From Gammaproteobacteria bacterium (GTDB taxonomy: Bacteria; Pseudomonadota; Gammaproteobacteria; HK1): a DNA stretch of 53,138 nucleotides. Positions 25,637 to 34,492 of the stretch are shown here, piece after piece. A model generated the notes under the pieces. That model made no database searches. It was not told the origin of the DNA and worked only from the letters and a program-made list of their open reading frames with translations. The stretch covers positions 1 to 53,138 of the forward strand of contig JAJDUQ010000107.1 of the NCBI GenBank assembly GCA_022826505.1. Direction: 5' to 3'. Both the position numbers and the translations under genes were made by a program. Each line of letters opens with the position of its first letter. Positions within the stretch are counted from its first letter, which is position 1.

Positions 25637-26266
25637 GTGCTGGACCGACAACGTTTCGAATCCCTCTGGACCCGCTGCATCGGCGACGGCGCCAGTGCGG
25701 TGTTCGACGAGCTCGACGGGATGTACCGCGAACCGCACCGCCGGTATCACGCCGCCCCGCACATCGAGCACTGCCTGCGCCAGTTCGATCTCGCCGCCGA
25801 TCGGATGGACGAGCCCGACGTGGTCGAGATGGCGTTGTGGTTCCACGATGCGATCTACGAAATTCCGGCGAAGGACAACGAATTGCGCAGCGCGGAGCTG
25901 TTCGCGGCACTCGCCGACGGGCGGGGCTCGAAGCGGTTCCGTACCAAGGTGCACGATCTCGTCATGGCGACGACCCACCTCGACCCGCCACCGCAAACCC
26001 TCGACGAATCGTTCATGGTGGACATCGATCTGTCGAGCTTCGGCCGGCCTTGGGAAGAGTTCCTCCTCGACAGCCGCGCGGTACGAGCGGAGCTTCCGCA
26101 CCTGTCGGATGCCGAGTTCCGTCCCCGGCAGAAGAAGTTCCTGGAATCGCTCGCGGCCCGGCCCCGTTTCTGCTTCACGGAGTTCTTCCGCGAACGGCAC
26201 GAGGATCGTGCCCGGAAGAACATGGAGCGGATGATTGCGATGCTGGAGTCGGAGGGCGGGCCGTAG
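25637..26266 (+). CDS. HD-superfamily metal-dependent hydrolase (COG4339-like)
   Basis: 209 residues, GTG start at 25637 with GGAG upstream. Metal ligands of an HD domain are visible: RRYHAAPHIEHCL (His38, His42), LWFHDAIYE (His70-Asp71) and VDIDLSSFG. HDLVMATTHLD holds further histidines. The RxYH, WFHD, DIDLS pattern is that of predicted HD phosphohydrolases of COG4339, whose substrates are unknown. Because it sits between a cyclic-nucleotide-binding gene and a cyclase, hydrolysis of a nucleotide or phosphoester is an attractive guess, but the sequence does not show a cyclic-nucleotide phosphodiesterase signature. Confidence 0.75.
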   Translation: MLDRQRFESLWTRCIGDGASAVFDELDGMYREPHRRYHAAPHIEHCLRQFDLAADRMDEPDVVEMALWFHDAIYEIPAKDNELRSAELFAALADGRGSKRFRTKVHDLVMATTHLDPPPQTLDESFMVDIDLSSFGRPWEEFLLDSRAVRAELPHLSDAEFRPRQKKFLESLAARPRFCFTEFFRERHEDRARKNMERMIAMLESEGGP

Positions 26267-26381
26267 CGCATCGCCCCGCCCGCACCCCGGTCCGGCCGCG
26301 CAGGGCGAAGGCGTTGCGCGACATTCGACCCGCGCAAGGGATTCCGGGCCGGCCACGTCGGCCTGCACGCTGCAATCCGGT

Positions 26382-27731
26382 CTACGCGCCTCGCGGTTCC
26401 TCCGGTGCGGGCGAGGGGTCGACGTCGATCCGGTAGATGGTCACCGGCCGGTTGCGTCCCCGCACCGTCACCGTCCCCAGTGTCTGGAATGCGAATCGAT
26501 CGGGACCGGCGAGCTCGCGGGTGCGTTCGGAGACGATGATCCGCGTTCCATGTTCCTTGTTGAGCGCCTCGAGCCGGGCCGCGAGGTTCACGTCGTCGCC
26601 ATGCACCGTGTAGCCCAGTCGATCCTGGGCGCCGACCAGTCCGCCGACCACCACTCCGGTATTGATTCCGACTCGCGAGGTGAGCCGTAGTCCGGCTCCG
26701 AAGGTGCGTGCACCGAGGATATGCTGGATCTCGATGGCGGCGCGCACCGCGCCCGCAGCGTGGTCGTCGAGCGCCCTGGGAAGATTGAAGGTCGCGAGGA
26801 TGGCGTCTCCCTGATACTGGTTGATGACGCCGCCGTGGCGAATGATGGGCTCGGTGACCGCCGCGAAGTACTCGTTCAGGGTGGAGATCAGCTCCACCGG
26901 CGTCATTCCCTCGCTCAGGGTCGTGAACCCCTGGAGGTCGTTGAAGAAGATCGTCGTCTCCCGCACCTCGCCCGCACCCGCTTCCACCCGCGTCTCCGAC
27001 GTCTTGACCTGCGCCGCCACCTCGCTCGGCACGAAGCGCGAGAGCTCGGCCGCGGCGGTGCTCTCCACCACCGAGCGAACGAGCAGATCGCGTGCCCGGG
27101 TGATCGCGATGGCAAGGATCCCGGTCACGATCAGCACCGAGATGACCTTGTCGAACTCCGCTCCGAGCAGGATGCTGTTCGAGGTCATGTACTCCACGTA
27201 GTCGCGCGTGATCATCGGGTCGTCGAACGACATGCGGGCGGCGTAAAGCACCATCAGCAGCCATCCCCCCGCCGCCACTGCGCCCGCGATCAGCACGTAG
27301 CGCGCCTCGAAGCGCAGTGCGCGCAACGCGATGAAGATGAAGACGTAGAGCAGGGTGGGGACCTTGAGATAGAACGACGCGGGCTGACCGTACTTCACGT
27401 GGATGCTCCAGATCAGGGCGAGCAGCAGGAGCATGTCGACGACCACGGAGACGTAGAGCAGCCAGTCCGGCAATGCGCGCCGGTGGGCGAGGACGACGCG
27501 CGCCAGGGTGAAGAGCAGATACGCGCCGAGCACCCAGGGTTCCGGCGCGAACACCGGGTCCGCGGTGTAGGGCTTGGGGGAAAGCGCGTAGAGGATCGAG
27601 AACGTGACCACGATCGAGAGCTGGATCCATCCGACCGCAATCTCGCTCGATTCCTGCTGTTTGCGAATCGCCTCCCGCACGCGTCCCGGCAGGTGCGGGG
27701 TCTCTCCGATCGTCGGCAATCGCAGGCGCAT
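26382..27731 (-). CDS. Membrane class III nucleotide cyclase
   Basis: A 449-residue enzyme making a cyclic nucleotide from NTP. Six membrane helices occupy about 32-210, followed by a short linker and a class III catalytic domain at about 255-435. Metal-binding aspartates are D265 (FFNDLQGFT) and D309 (YQGDAIL); transition-state residues are N382 and R386 (DDVNLAARLE). The base-selecting lysine of adenylate cyclases (as in NKYIGD) is glutamine here (NQYQGD, Q305), so adenine specificity is not assured. The start is taken at ATG 27731; the frame is open upstream, but the extra part is not cyclase-like. It is convergent to the HD gene and divergent from the glycosyltransferases, which suggests a shared control region at 27732-28077. 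Confidence 0.88.
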   Translation of the reverse strand: MRLRLPTIGETPHLPGRVREAIRKQQESSEIAVGWIQLSIVVTFSILYALSPKPYTADPVFAPEPWVLGAYLLFTLARVVLAHRRALPDWLLYVSVVVDMLLLLALIWSIHVKYGQPASFYLKVPTLLYVFIFIALRALRFEARYVLIAGAVAAGGWLLMVLYAARMSFDDPMITRDYVEYMTSNSILLGAEFDKVISVLIVTGILAIAITRARDLLVRSVVESTAAAELSRFVPSEVAAQVKTSETRVEAGAGEVRETTIFFNDLQGFTTLSEGMTPVELISTLNEYFAAVTEPIIRHGGVINQYQGDAILATFNLPRALDDHAAGAVRAAIEIQHILGARTFGAGLRLTSRVGINTGVVVGGLVGAQDRLGYTVHGDDVNLAARLEALNKEHGTRIIVSERTRELAGPDRFAFQTLGTVTVRGRNRPVTIYRIDVDPSPAPEEPRGA

Positions 27732-28077
27732 GCTCGATCCCGGGTCTCGTCGTGTCTCGGTGGCGACGGACGCTTCCGGTGGCGACGGAGTGAAGCGAGC
27801 GTCCGTGAAGCATGACTCCGTGACGTTCTGTCGTCTCCACCGCGTTGACACGCGCGAAAAGCCTATCCTACCGGGTGTCGATCCGGCCACTCGTGATCGC
27901 CTCGGCGTCGCCGCGGAACGTTCGATCGATTTGGCCGTCTCGACAATCGAAGCGATCCTCACCACAGGACGAGGCACGGATGCTCGCACCACCGCGGAGG
28001 GACCTCCCGATTGCGGGTTCGTCCAGGTTTCGGCTAGGCTCGCGCGCGATGCGGAACCGAGCGGGGCAGGTGTAATC
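27732..28077. promoter_or_regulatory. Divergent control region between cyclase and glycosyltransferase genes
   Basis: 346 bases without a gene I can support. On the plus strand an exact TTGACA sits at 27845-27850, but the best following -10 matches (TATCCT 13 bases on, TACCGG 19 bases on) are poorly spaced. The frame of the downstream gene stays open through the region, but the residues encoded there are not family-like. Confidence 0.3.
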
Positions 28078-29304
28078 GTGTCACCGAGATATGCCCGAGT
28101 GCTGGTCTACAGCCACGACTCCTTCGGGCTCGGACACCTGCGCCGGTGCCGGACCATCGCCCATGCGCTCGTGGCACGCCGCAAGGCGCTGTCCGTGCTC
28201 ATCCTGTCGGGCTCGCCGATCATCGGCAGCTTCGATTTCCGCACCCGTGTCGACTTCGTTCGGGTTCCCGGCGTCATCAAGCTGCGCAACGGCGAATACT
28301 CGTCACTCAGCCTGCACATGGACATCGGGGAGGTGCTGCGGATGCGCGCCTCCATCATCCGACACACCGCCGAGGTGTTCGCGCCGGACATCTTCATCGT
28401 CGACAAGGAACCCCTCGGCCTGCGCGGAGAGATCCTGGGCACTCTGGAAGCGCTCAAGGCCCGCGGTTCCCGCCTCGTACTGGGCCTGCGCGACGTGATG
28501 GACGATCCGGCGCTGCTCGCGGAGGAATGGGAACGCAAGAACGCCATGTCGGCGCTCGAAACGCTGTACGACGACATTCTCGTCTATGGCCTCCCGCAGA
28601 TGTGCGAACCGCTGGCGGGTCTCGGGCTCTCGACCGCGATGCGGCGGAAGATGACCTATACCGGCTATCTCGAAAGCGCGCCGTCCGACGACGCGCCCCG
28701 GATCCCCGCCGCAACCGTCCTGCCGGAGCCGTTCATCCTCGTGACCCCCGGTGGAGGAGGGGACGGCGAAGACCTTATCGACTGGGTCATCGGCGCCTAC
28801 GAGTCCGATCCGGGGCTGCCCCATCCCGCCCTGATCGTCTTCGGACCCTTCATGCGTCCCCGGCGGCGGGAGCAGTTCCGCATGCGGATTGCGAGGCTCG
28901 ATCGAGTCGAGGCGATCACCTTCGATGCGCGGTTCGAAAATCTCATGGCCCGCGCCGCCGGCGTCGTCGCGATGGGGGGGTACAACACCTTCTGCGAAAT
29001 CCTCACCTTCGACAAACCGGCCGTTATCGTCCCGAGACGCCTCCCGCGCCTGGAACAGACCATCCGGGCGTCACGCGCCGAGCAGCTCGGGCTGGTCCGG
29101 ATGCTGAGCGACGAGCACGGCCGCGGCCGGCGCGCCATGGCGGCGGCACTGCGCGGAATCGTCTCCCAGCCACGCCCGTCCGACGTCGTGGTGCCCGGCC
29201 TTCTCGAAGGTCTCGACAACATTCATCGCCTCGTGGAGCGCTGGCTCGACCCACGCGGCGAGCGTCCCGGCGCGGCGCGCGCCGCCGGCGGCGCCACGCG
29301 CTGA
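28078..29304 (+). CDS. GT28/MurG-like glycosyltransferase
   Basis: A 408-residue GT-B fold enzyme. The N-terminal domain starts VLVYSHDSFGLGHLRRC, the glycine-rich loop typical of MurG-like enzymes. The C-terminal domain has FILVTPGGGGDGEDL and GVVAMGGYNTFCEIL, the nucleotide-sugar site, followed by KPAVIVPR. GTG at 28078 is chosen as start with GCAGG upstream. It is a paralogue of the gene at 32948 (shared GLGH/GIGH, YTGY and GYNT motifs). Acceptor and donor are unknown. It opens a run of four glycosyltransferases. Confidence 0.75.
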   Translation: MSPRYARVLVYSHDSFGLGHLRRCRTIAHALVARRKALSVLILSGSPIIGSFDFRTRVDFVRVPGVIKLRNGEYSSLSLHMDIGEVLRMRASIIRHTAEVFAPDIFIVDKEPLGLRGEILGTLEALKARGSRLVLGLRDVMDDPALLAEEWERKNAMSALETLYDDILVYGLPQMCEPLAGLGLSTAMRRKMTYTGYLESAPSDDAPRIPAATVLPEPFILVTPGGGGDGEDLIDWVIGAYESDPGLPHPALIVFGPFMRPRRREQFRMRIARLDRVEAITFDARFENLMARAAGVVAMGGYNTFCEILTFDKPAVIVPRRLPRLEQTIRASRAEQLGLVRMLSDEHGRGRRAMAAALRGIVSQPRPSDVVVPGLLEGLDNIHRLVERWLDPRGERPGAARAAGGATR

Positions 29305-29313
29305 ATCTCCTCC

Positions 29314-30591
29314 ATGCGCCGCCCTGTCGCGGTCGTGGTGAAGGGCTGGCCGCGCCTGTCGGAGACCTTCATCGCGCAGGAGATCCTGGCCCTGGAACGC
29401 CGAGGGGTCGACATCCTGATCGTGTCGTTGCGTCGCCCGACGGATCGGTTCACCCATCCGATCCATGCGGAAATACGTTCTCCGGTGCACTATCTGCCCG
29501 AGTATCTGCACGACGCTCCGGGCCGCGTGCTGCGAGCCTGGATGGAGGCGCGGCGGCTTCCCGGATACTCCCGAGCCCGCCGGATGTGGTTGGCCGATCT
29601 GGCCCGTGACCGCACCCGGAATCGGGTGCGCCGTTTCGGCCAGGCGCTGGTGCTTGCGGCGGAGCTCGGCCGGGTCGGTTCGATTCACGCCCACTTTCTG
29701 CACACGCCGGCGTCTGTCGCCCGCTACGCGAGCGCGATGCTGGGCATCGGATGGAGCTTCTCCGCCCACGCCAAGGACGTGTGGACGACACCGGACTGGG
29801 AGAAGCGCGAGAAGCTCGCCGATGCCCGCTTCGGCGTCACCTGCACGCAGGCCAACCTCGAACACCTCGCGGCGCTCGCGCCGTCACCCGATGTCGTCGC
29901 GCTCGTGTACCACGGCCTGGACCGGGGACGATTTCCGCAACGGGGGATGGAGCGGACTCCACGCGACGGCTCGGACCCGGCGGATCCGGTTCGGATCCTG
30001 TCGGTGGGGCGCCTGGTGGAGAAGAAGGGATTCGACGATCTGCTCGCGGCGCTCGCGTCGGTTTCTCCGTCGCTTGCATGGACGCTGGACGTGGTGGGCG
30101 GCGGTGCGCTCGACGCGCGACTGCGGCGGCAGGCGGCGGCGCTCGGCATCGGCGACCGGGTGCGCTGGCACGGGAGCCTGCCGCATGACCGGGTGGTCGA
30201 GCGCTTCGCCGCCGCGGATCTCTTCGCGCTGGCCTCCAGGGTTTGCGCCGACGGCGATCGCGACGGACTGCCGAACGTACTGATGGAAGCACAGCTTCTC
30301 GGTGCTGCATGCGTCGCGACCCGGATGTCGGGGACCCCGGAGCTGATCGAACATGAGAGCAACGGACTGCTCGTGCCGCCGCGCGACATCGCCGCCCTTG
30401 CCGCGGCCCTCGAACGCGCGATCGTCGACCCGGGGCTGCGCTCGCGCCTGGCCGACGCGGGCAGGCGGGTCGTCACGACGAGGTTTTCGTTCGAGGACGG
30501 CGTAGCCAGGATTGCGGCGAGATTGACGGATTCATCCAACCCGGTCGCGAATCCGGGTCCTGTCCGCGGAATCTGCGAACCGGCATCCTGA
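29314..30591 (+). CDS. GT4-family glycosyltransferase
   Basis: 425 residues, starting 9 bases after the previous gene. N-terminal motif VVVKGWPRLSETFIAQEI and SIHAHFLHTPASVARY are seen in GT4 enzymes for exopolysaccharide or colanic-acid-like glycans. The C-terminal donor site has ILSVGRLVEKKGFDDLL and the E-x7-E element in PNVLMEAQLLGAACVATRM. RVCADGDRDGLPN matches the loop before it. The last 35 residues are disordered. Predicted cytosolic or membrane-associated retaining transferase. Confidence 0.85.
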   Translation: MRRPVAVVVKGWPRLSETFIAQEILALERRGVDILIVSLRRPTDRFTHPIHAEIRSPVHYLPEYLHDAPGRVLRAWMEARRLPGYSRARRMWLADLARDRTRNRVRRFGQALVLAAELGRVGSIHAHFLHTPASVARYASAMLGIGWSFSAHAKDVWTTPDWEKREKLADARFGVTCTQANLEHLAALAPSPDVVALVYHGLDRGRFPQRGMERTPRDGSDPADPVRILSVGRLVEKKGFDDLLAALASVSPSLAWTLDVVGGGALDARLRRQAAALGIGDRVRWHGSLPHDRVVERFAAADLFALASRVCADGDRDGLPNVLMEAQLLGAACVATRMSGTPELIEHESNGLLVPPRDIAALAAALERAIVDPGLRSRLADAGRRVVTTRFSFEDGVARIAARLTDSSNPVANPGPVRGICEPAS

Positions 30592-30662
30592 AATCCAGGT
30601 TCTCCCGGCGGTGCGGTGCCGAATCGACCGCTGTGGATGACCCAGACCTGGAGGAGACGATC

Positions 30663-30797
30663 GTGACGAAGTATCAAAGGGCACTGCAGATCTGGACGTT
30701 GCTTGCATGTGCGGCAAGAGAACGAAAGACGTATACATGCGGAGATGTGGCAAGAATGCTTGGATGGAAGGGCGCGGGAGTGAAGGCGGTGCCGTGA
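30663..30797 (+). pseudogene. Truncated 44-codon gene with strong ribosome site
   Basis: GGAGGAG at 30650-30656, then 6 bases, then GTG. The product starts MTKYQRALQIWTLLACAARE, continues RKTYTCGDVARMLGWKGAG and stops. This looks like the N-terminal quarter of a family of about 120-140-residue small proteins that I recall beginning in the same way; the rest is gone. The DNA is visibly richer in A+T than its neighbours, suggesting foreign origin. The stop overlaps the GTG of the next glycosyltransferase (GTGA), so it may now serve as a translated leader for that gene. I cannot name the family. Confidence 0.55.
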
Positions 30798-31942
30798 GGA
30801 TTGCGTTCTACGCGCCGCTCAAGACGCCGGACCACCCTGTCGCGTCCGGAGACCGTCTCATCGCCGGGTTGCTCGTGCGTGCGCTCGAACAGGCGGGCCA
30901 CGACGTGGTGACCGCGTCGCGACTGAGGTCGTTCGACGGCGCGGGCGATCGCCGCCGCCAGCTCCGGCTCGCGCGGGCCGCGAGGGCGGAAGCGCTGCGG
31001 CTGCGCGAACGGTGGCACGGCTCGTCGCGGGCCCCGCGGTGCTGGTTCACCTACCACCTCTATCACAAGGCGCCCGACTGGATTGGTCCCCGCGTAAGCG
31101 CCGGGCTGGGAATCCCCTACGTCGTCGCGGAGGCGTCGCATGCGTCGAAGCAGGCGCACGGCGCATGGCGGCACGGCCATCGCGCGGTGGCGGTCGCACT
31201 CTCGCGTGCGGCTCGACTGATAGCACTCAACCCGGACGATGTGCCGGGGCTCCAACCGCGTCTCGGCACGCGTGCGCCGATTGTCCGGCTGACTCCCTTC
31301 CTGGACACTCACGCCTTCGCGCCGCCCGGTCGACGTTCGCGCCGCCGTGCCCGCCTGGCGCGCCTGCTGCGCATGAGTCCCTCGGTTCCGCTCCTCGCCT
31401 GCGTGGCGATGATGCGTCCCGGGCGCAAGGCGGCGTCCTTCAGGCTCCTGGCCGGTGCGCTCGAACGCGTGACGCACGTGCCGTGGCACCTGCTGGTGGT
31501 GGGCGGTGGTGTCGCCCGCGACGAGGTGGAAGCCGCATTCGCGAAGCTCCGGGCGGCCGGCCGGGTCACCTTCGTCGGTCCGCGGTTTCCCCCGGCCCTG
31601 CACGGCATAGTCGGGGCCTGCGACCTCTTCGTGTGGCCGGCGCTCGGAGAGCCGCTCGGCATGGCGATGCTCGAAGCCCAGGCGTTGGGCGTCCCGGTGA
31701 TTGCAGGCAAGACGCGCGGTGTGGGTTCCATGGTCGTGCACGGCACCGGGGGGTGGCTCGTGCCCGAGGGCGACGCCACGGCATTTGCCGACGCGGTGGT
31801 GCGGGCACTGGCCGATCGGGATGCCCTGGCCGCGGCGGGAACGGCGGGCCGGGCGCGCGTGCGGGCCGAACACGGTCTTGCGGCGGCCGCGCGCAATCTC
31901 GACCGGTTGCTCGGTGAGGTAGTGGCAGAGTGCGGGCGGTGA
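30794..31942 (+). CDS. GT4-like glycosyltransferase
   Basis: A 382-residue GT-B enzyme. It begins IAFYAPLKTPDHPVASGDRL, then has a basic N-terminal half with FTYHLYHKAPDWIG. The C-terminal half has ACVAMMRPGRKAASF, LLVVGGGVARDEV, FVGPRFP and the donor E-x7-E element in EPLGMAMLEAQALGVPVIAG. The GTG at 30794 has GAAGG upstream and overlaps the truncated gene's stop. The C-terminal tail EHGLAAAARNLDR recurs, mutated, just downstream. Confidence 0.8.
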   Translation: MRIAFYAPLKTPDHPVASGDRLIAGLLVRALEQAGHDVVTASRLRSFDGAGDRRRQLRLARAARAEALRLRERWHGSSRAPRCWFTYHLYHKAPDWIGPRVSAGLGIPYVVAEASHASKQAHGAWRHGHRAVAVALSRAARLIALNPDDVPGLQPRLGTRAPIVRLTPFLDTHAFAPPGRRSRRRARLARLLRMSPSVPLLACVAMMRPGRKAASFRLLAGALERVTHVPWHLLVVGGGVARDEVEAAFAKLRAAGRVTFVGPRFPPALHGIVGACDLFVWPALGEPLGMAMLEAQALGVPVIAGKTRGVGSMVVHGTGGWLVPEGDATAFADAVVRALADRDALAAAGTAGRARVRAEHGLAAAARNLDRLLGEVVAECGR

Positions 31943-31956
31943 AGGGCATGGCGATC

Positions 31957-32036
31957 AAGTCGAGCACGGTCTTGCGACGGCGGCGCGCAATCTCGACCAA
32001 TGAATCGACGATGCGTTGGCGGAGGGTGGGCGATGA
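31957..32036 (+). pseudogene. Copied glycosyltransferase tail with in-frame stop
   Basis: Bases 31962-31998 match 31868-31904 at 34 of 37 positions (offset 94). Read in the matching frame this gives VEHGLATAARNLDQ, a TGA, then IDDALAEGGR and a second TGA. The intact tail reads AEHGLAAAARNLDR...VVAECGR. So this is the end of a second, related glycosyltransferase gene whose body was deleted, or a partial tandem duplication that has decayed. Confidence 0.8.
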
Positions 32037-32156
32037 GCATCACGACGGGGAACCCGCGGCGGCGATTTTGCTGGTGGAGGTGCTCGTCGGTCTGCAATTC
32101 CCGTCCGGGGCTGCGCCGAGCGAATTCGACGCCGGAGGCGGTCGTCAGGCGTCGGG

Positions 32157-32762
32157 GTGCAGGCCGTGATTGAAGTGGCGATGGTCCGTCACGGCGTGAC
32201 CGCGTGGAACGAGGCGGGGCGCATCCAGGGCCGGACCGACGTTGCGCTCAGCGAGCGGGGACGCCGGGCATTGACCGGTCGGAGGCTTCCCGCGCGGTTC
32301 GCGACGTATCGCGTGTATTCGAGCCCGCTGGTTCGGGCGGTCGAGACCGCGGCCCTCCTGGGACTCGCAACGCCGGTGCTCGACCGGCGCCTGATGGAGA
32401 TGAACTGGGGCGAGTGGGAAGGACAGACGCGGGCCTCGGTCGCGGCAGCCGATGCGAGCGGGGTTGCCCACAACGAGGCGAGGGGGCCGGACTTCCGTCC
32501 ACCAGGCGGAGAGAGTCCGCGCGAGCTGCAGGCGCGGATCGTCGATTGGGCGCGGAGCGTCGCCGGCCGGCGCGTGAACGTGGTCGCGATCACCCACAAG
32601 GGAGCCATCAAGGCGACACTCGGTCTCGCCTGCGGCTGGAATCTCACCGGCAAGTCCCCGGTGCGTCTCGACTGGTCGTGCGTGCAGCACTTTCGCTTCG
32701 ATCCGCAGTCCGACGAATTCGCGCTCGTCGAGGCGAATATCCGGCTGGAGCGCGGAGAATAG
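32157..32762 (+). CDS. Histidine phosphatase (phosphoglycerate-mutase-like)
   Basis: About 201 residues. The catalytic motif VRHGVTAWNEAGRIQG carries the phosphate-accepting histidine. SSPLVRAVETA, MNWGEWEG and AITHKG supply the second arginine, the acid glutamate and the second histidine. The family dephosphorylates sugar phosphates, mutase intermediates or alpha-ribazole phosphate; nothing here resembles a cobalamin setting. Set among glycosyltransferases, a sugar-phosphate substrate is likely (inference). GTG at 32157 or GTG at 32166 may start it. Confidence 0.8.
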   Translation: MQAVIEVAMVRHGVTAWNEAGRIQGRTDVALSERGRRALTGRRLPARFATYRVYSSPLVRAVETAALLGLATPVLDRRLMEMNWGEWEGQTRASVAAADASGVAHNEARGPDFRPPGGESPRELQARIVDWARSVAGRRVNVVAITHKGAIKATLGLACGWNLTGKSPVRLDWSCVQHFRFDPQSDEFALVEANIRLERGE

Positions 32763-32947
32763 TCTCCCGTGGTCGCTACCGGCCCGCGCGGCACGCGAAC
32801 TCGACTCTCGGCCATATCGAGTGCGACGCACAGCCGCCGACGGGTGCGGCGGCTCCTGTCCGTCACGTGATGATGCCGGTCGGGAATCTGCCGAGGCGCA
32901 GCCATCGACGTCGCACAGCAGACTTCAGTCATGCCGGATAGCTGCCG

Positions 32948-34117
32948 ATGACCGCTATCGGGACTTCGCCGCGGGTCATGGTCTGGGTCCAGCACCTGTT
33001 GGGGATCGGCCATCGGCGCCGCGCCGCCGCCATCGCGCGTGCCCTCGCCGAGCGCGGAGCGGACGTCGCCTTCGTGACCGGTGGCGTGGGGGCGCCTGAG
33101 GTCGATCCCCATCGCGTGCGCGTCGTCGCACTCCCCGCCGCCCGCGCGCAGGACGCGAGCTTCCGGGTACTCGTGGACGGAGACGGTCGCAGGGTCGGAG
33201 ATTCCTGGCGCGCCGCCCGGCGGGACATGCTGCTCTCGGCGTTCGAGGAGCATGCACCGCACGTCCTCGTCACCGAGTCGTATCCGTTCGGCCGGCGGAT
33301 GATGCGGTTCGAGCTCGAACCGCTCGTCGAGCGGGCCCGCGCCGCGGGATGCCGGCTCGTGAGCTCGATTCGCGATGTGCTTCAGCCGCCGTCGAAGCCG
33401 TCGCGCGCGCAGGCTGCCGCCGATCGCGTGCGGGCGTGCTACGACGCGGTGCTGGTGCATGGCGATCCCGCATTCGTGCGGCTCGAAGCGAGCTTTCCGG
33501 AGACGGAACGAATTCGCGAGCGCATCCGCTACACCGGATACGTCGCGGCAGGGCAGGGACCGGCTGCGCCCCCCGGGGTGGGCGAGGGAGAAGTCGTGGT
33601 CTCCGCCGGCGGCGGCGTGGTGGCCCATCGACTCGTGGACACGGCGTTGGCTAGCTCACGACTCGATGAGACCCTGCGATGGCGAATCCTCGTAGGACCG
33701 AATGCCGGCGCCGACTTTCTGGACGGCTGGCGCCGCGCAGCGCCCGGGAATGCGGTCGTGGAGCCGAACCGCGCCGATTTCCGATCGATCCTCTCGCGGG
33801 CACGGGTTTCGGTCTCCCAGGCGGGCTACAACACCGTCACCGATCTTCTGGCCACCGGAGTGCCCGCGGTGCTCGTTCCGTTCGCCGCCCAGGGCGAGCG
33901 CGAGCAGTCGATCCGGGCACACGTTCTCGCCGAGGCCGGGGCGGCACGGGTGGTGGACGAGGACCGGCTGAGTCCCGAGACCCTGCTGGATTCGGTTCGA
34001 CGATCGGCCGCAACGGCCGATTCGCCCCGTCGCACGGTACGGCTCGACGGTGCGAGGGAAAGCGCCGAGGGGTTGCTCGAAATCGCCCGTGGCGTCATCG
34101 ACTCGTCCGGGCGGTGA
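32948..34117 (+). CDS. GT28/MurG-like glycosyltransferase
   Basis: 389 residues, ATG at 32948, 185 bases after the phosphatase. N-terminal VMVWVQHLLGIGHRRR and C-terminal VSVSQAGYNTVTDLL, PAVLVPFA and EREQSIRA define a GT-B enzyme of the MurG/GT28 type. It is clearly related to the protein at 28078 but shorter and with a different middle. Soluble or peripheral; donor unknown. Confidence 0.75.
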   Translation: MTAIGTSPRVMVWVQHLLGIGHRRRAAAIARALAERGADVAFVTGGVGAPEVDPHRVRVVALPAARAQDASFRVLVDGDGRRVGDSWRAARRDMLLSAFEEHAPHVLVTESYPFGRRMMRFELEPLVERARAAGCRLVSSIRDVLQPPSKPSRAQAAADRVRACYDAVLVHGDPAFVRLEASFPETERIRERIRYTGYVAAGQGPAAPPGVGEGEVVVSAGGGVVAHRLVDTALASSRLDETLRWRILVGPNAGADFLDGWRRAAPGNAVVEPNRADFRSILSRARVSVSQAGYNTVTDLLATGVPAVLVPFAAQGEREQSIRAHVLAEAGAARVVDEDRLSPETLLDSVRRSAATADSPRRTVRLDGARESAEGLLEIARGVIDSSGR

Positions 34118-34492
34118 ATGCGCCGAGACGAGTGATTTCTGTTCGTCGTGTTCCTGTTTCGGCCTTGGTGGCGGTGGAGTAATACCGACTTGGCCGTGCG
34201 GCGTCCAGAAACCCCTGCCACACTTCATTCCGTGTTTGATCGCTGACACTCATGGAGTGGGTTCCTGCGTCATGAGCCATCCGATATCACGCGCATCTGT
34301 ATGGGGCTGGGCGATTGTACTGGACGCGAATTCGATCGGATCCGGCATGATGACTTCGAAGCATCTGCCTCGGATTCGGCTCCATGTTGAACGCGTCTAA
34401 AGGTGCCACCCGACTGTCGGCATTTACTCACAATCTTGACCCATTACCGTCATGATCGGCGAATTCGCCGAGCCGCCGGAAAGAACCGACGA
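34118..34492. other. A+T-richer gap of 375 bases
   Basis: Base composition drops visibly against the flanking genes. I see no recognisable gene, tRNA or insertion sequence. A 42-codon frame from ATG 34272 has no ribosome site or known relative. It may be decayed foreign DNA, and it probably also holds the promoter of the deacetylase gene. Confidence 0.45.

Noticed and set aside
27845-27873. Exact TTGACA as a plus-strand promoter
   Set aside because: No -10 at a usable distance (TATCCT is 13 bases on, TACCGG 19), and the start codon is over 200 bases away.
27604-28077. In-frame extension of the first GT28-like glycosyltransferase
   Set aside because: It runs antisense through the cyclase start and lacks family sequence; the GTG at 28078 begins the GT-B fold directly.
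34272-34400. 42-codon frame starting MSHPISRASVWG
   Set aside because: No ribosome site, no relatives recognised, and it lies in the A+T-rich gap.
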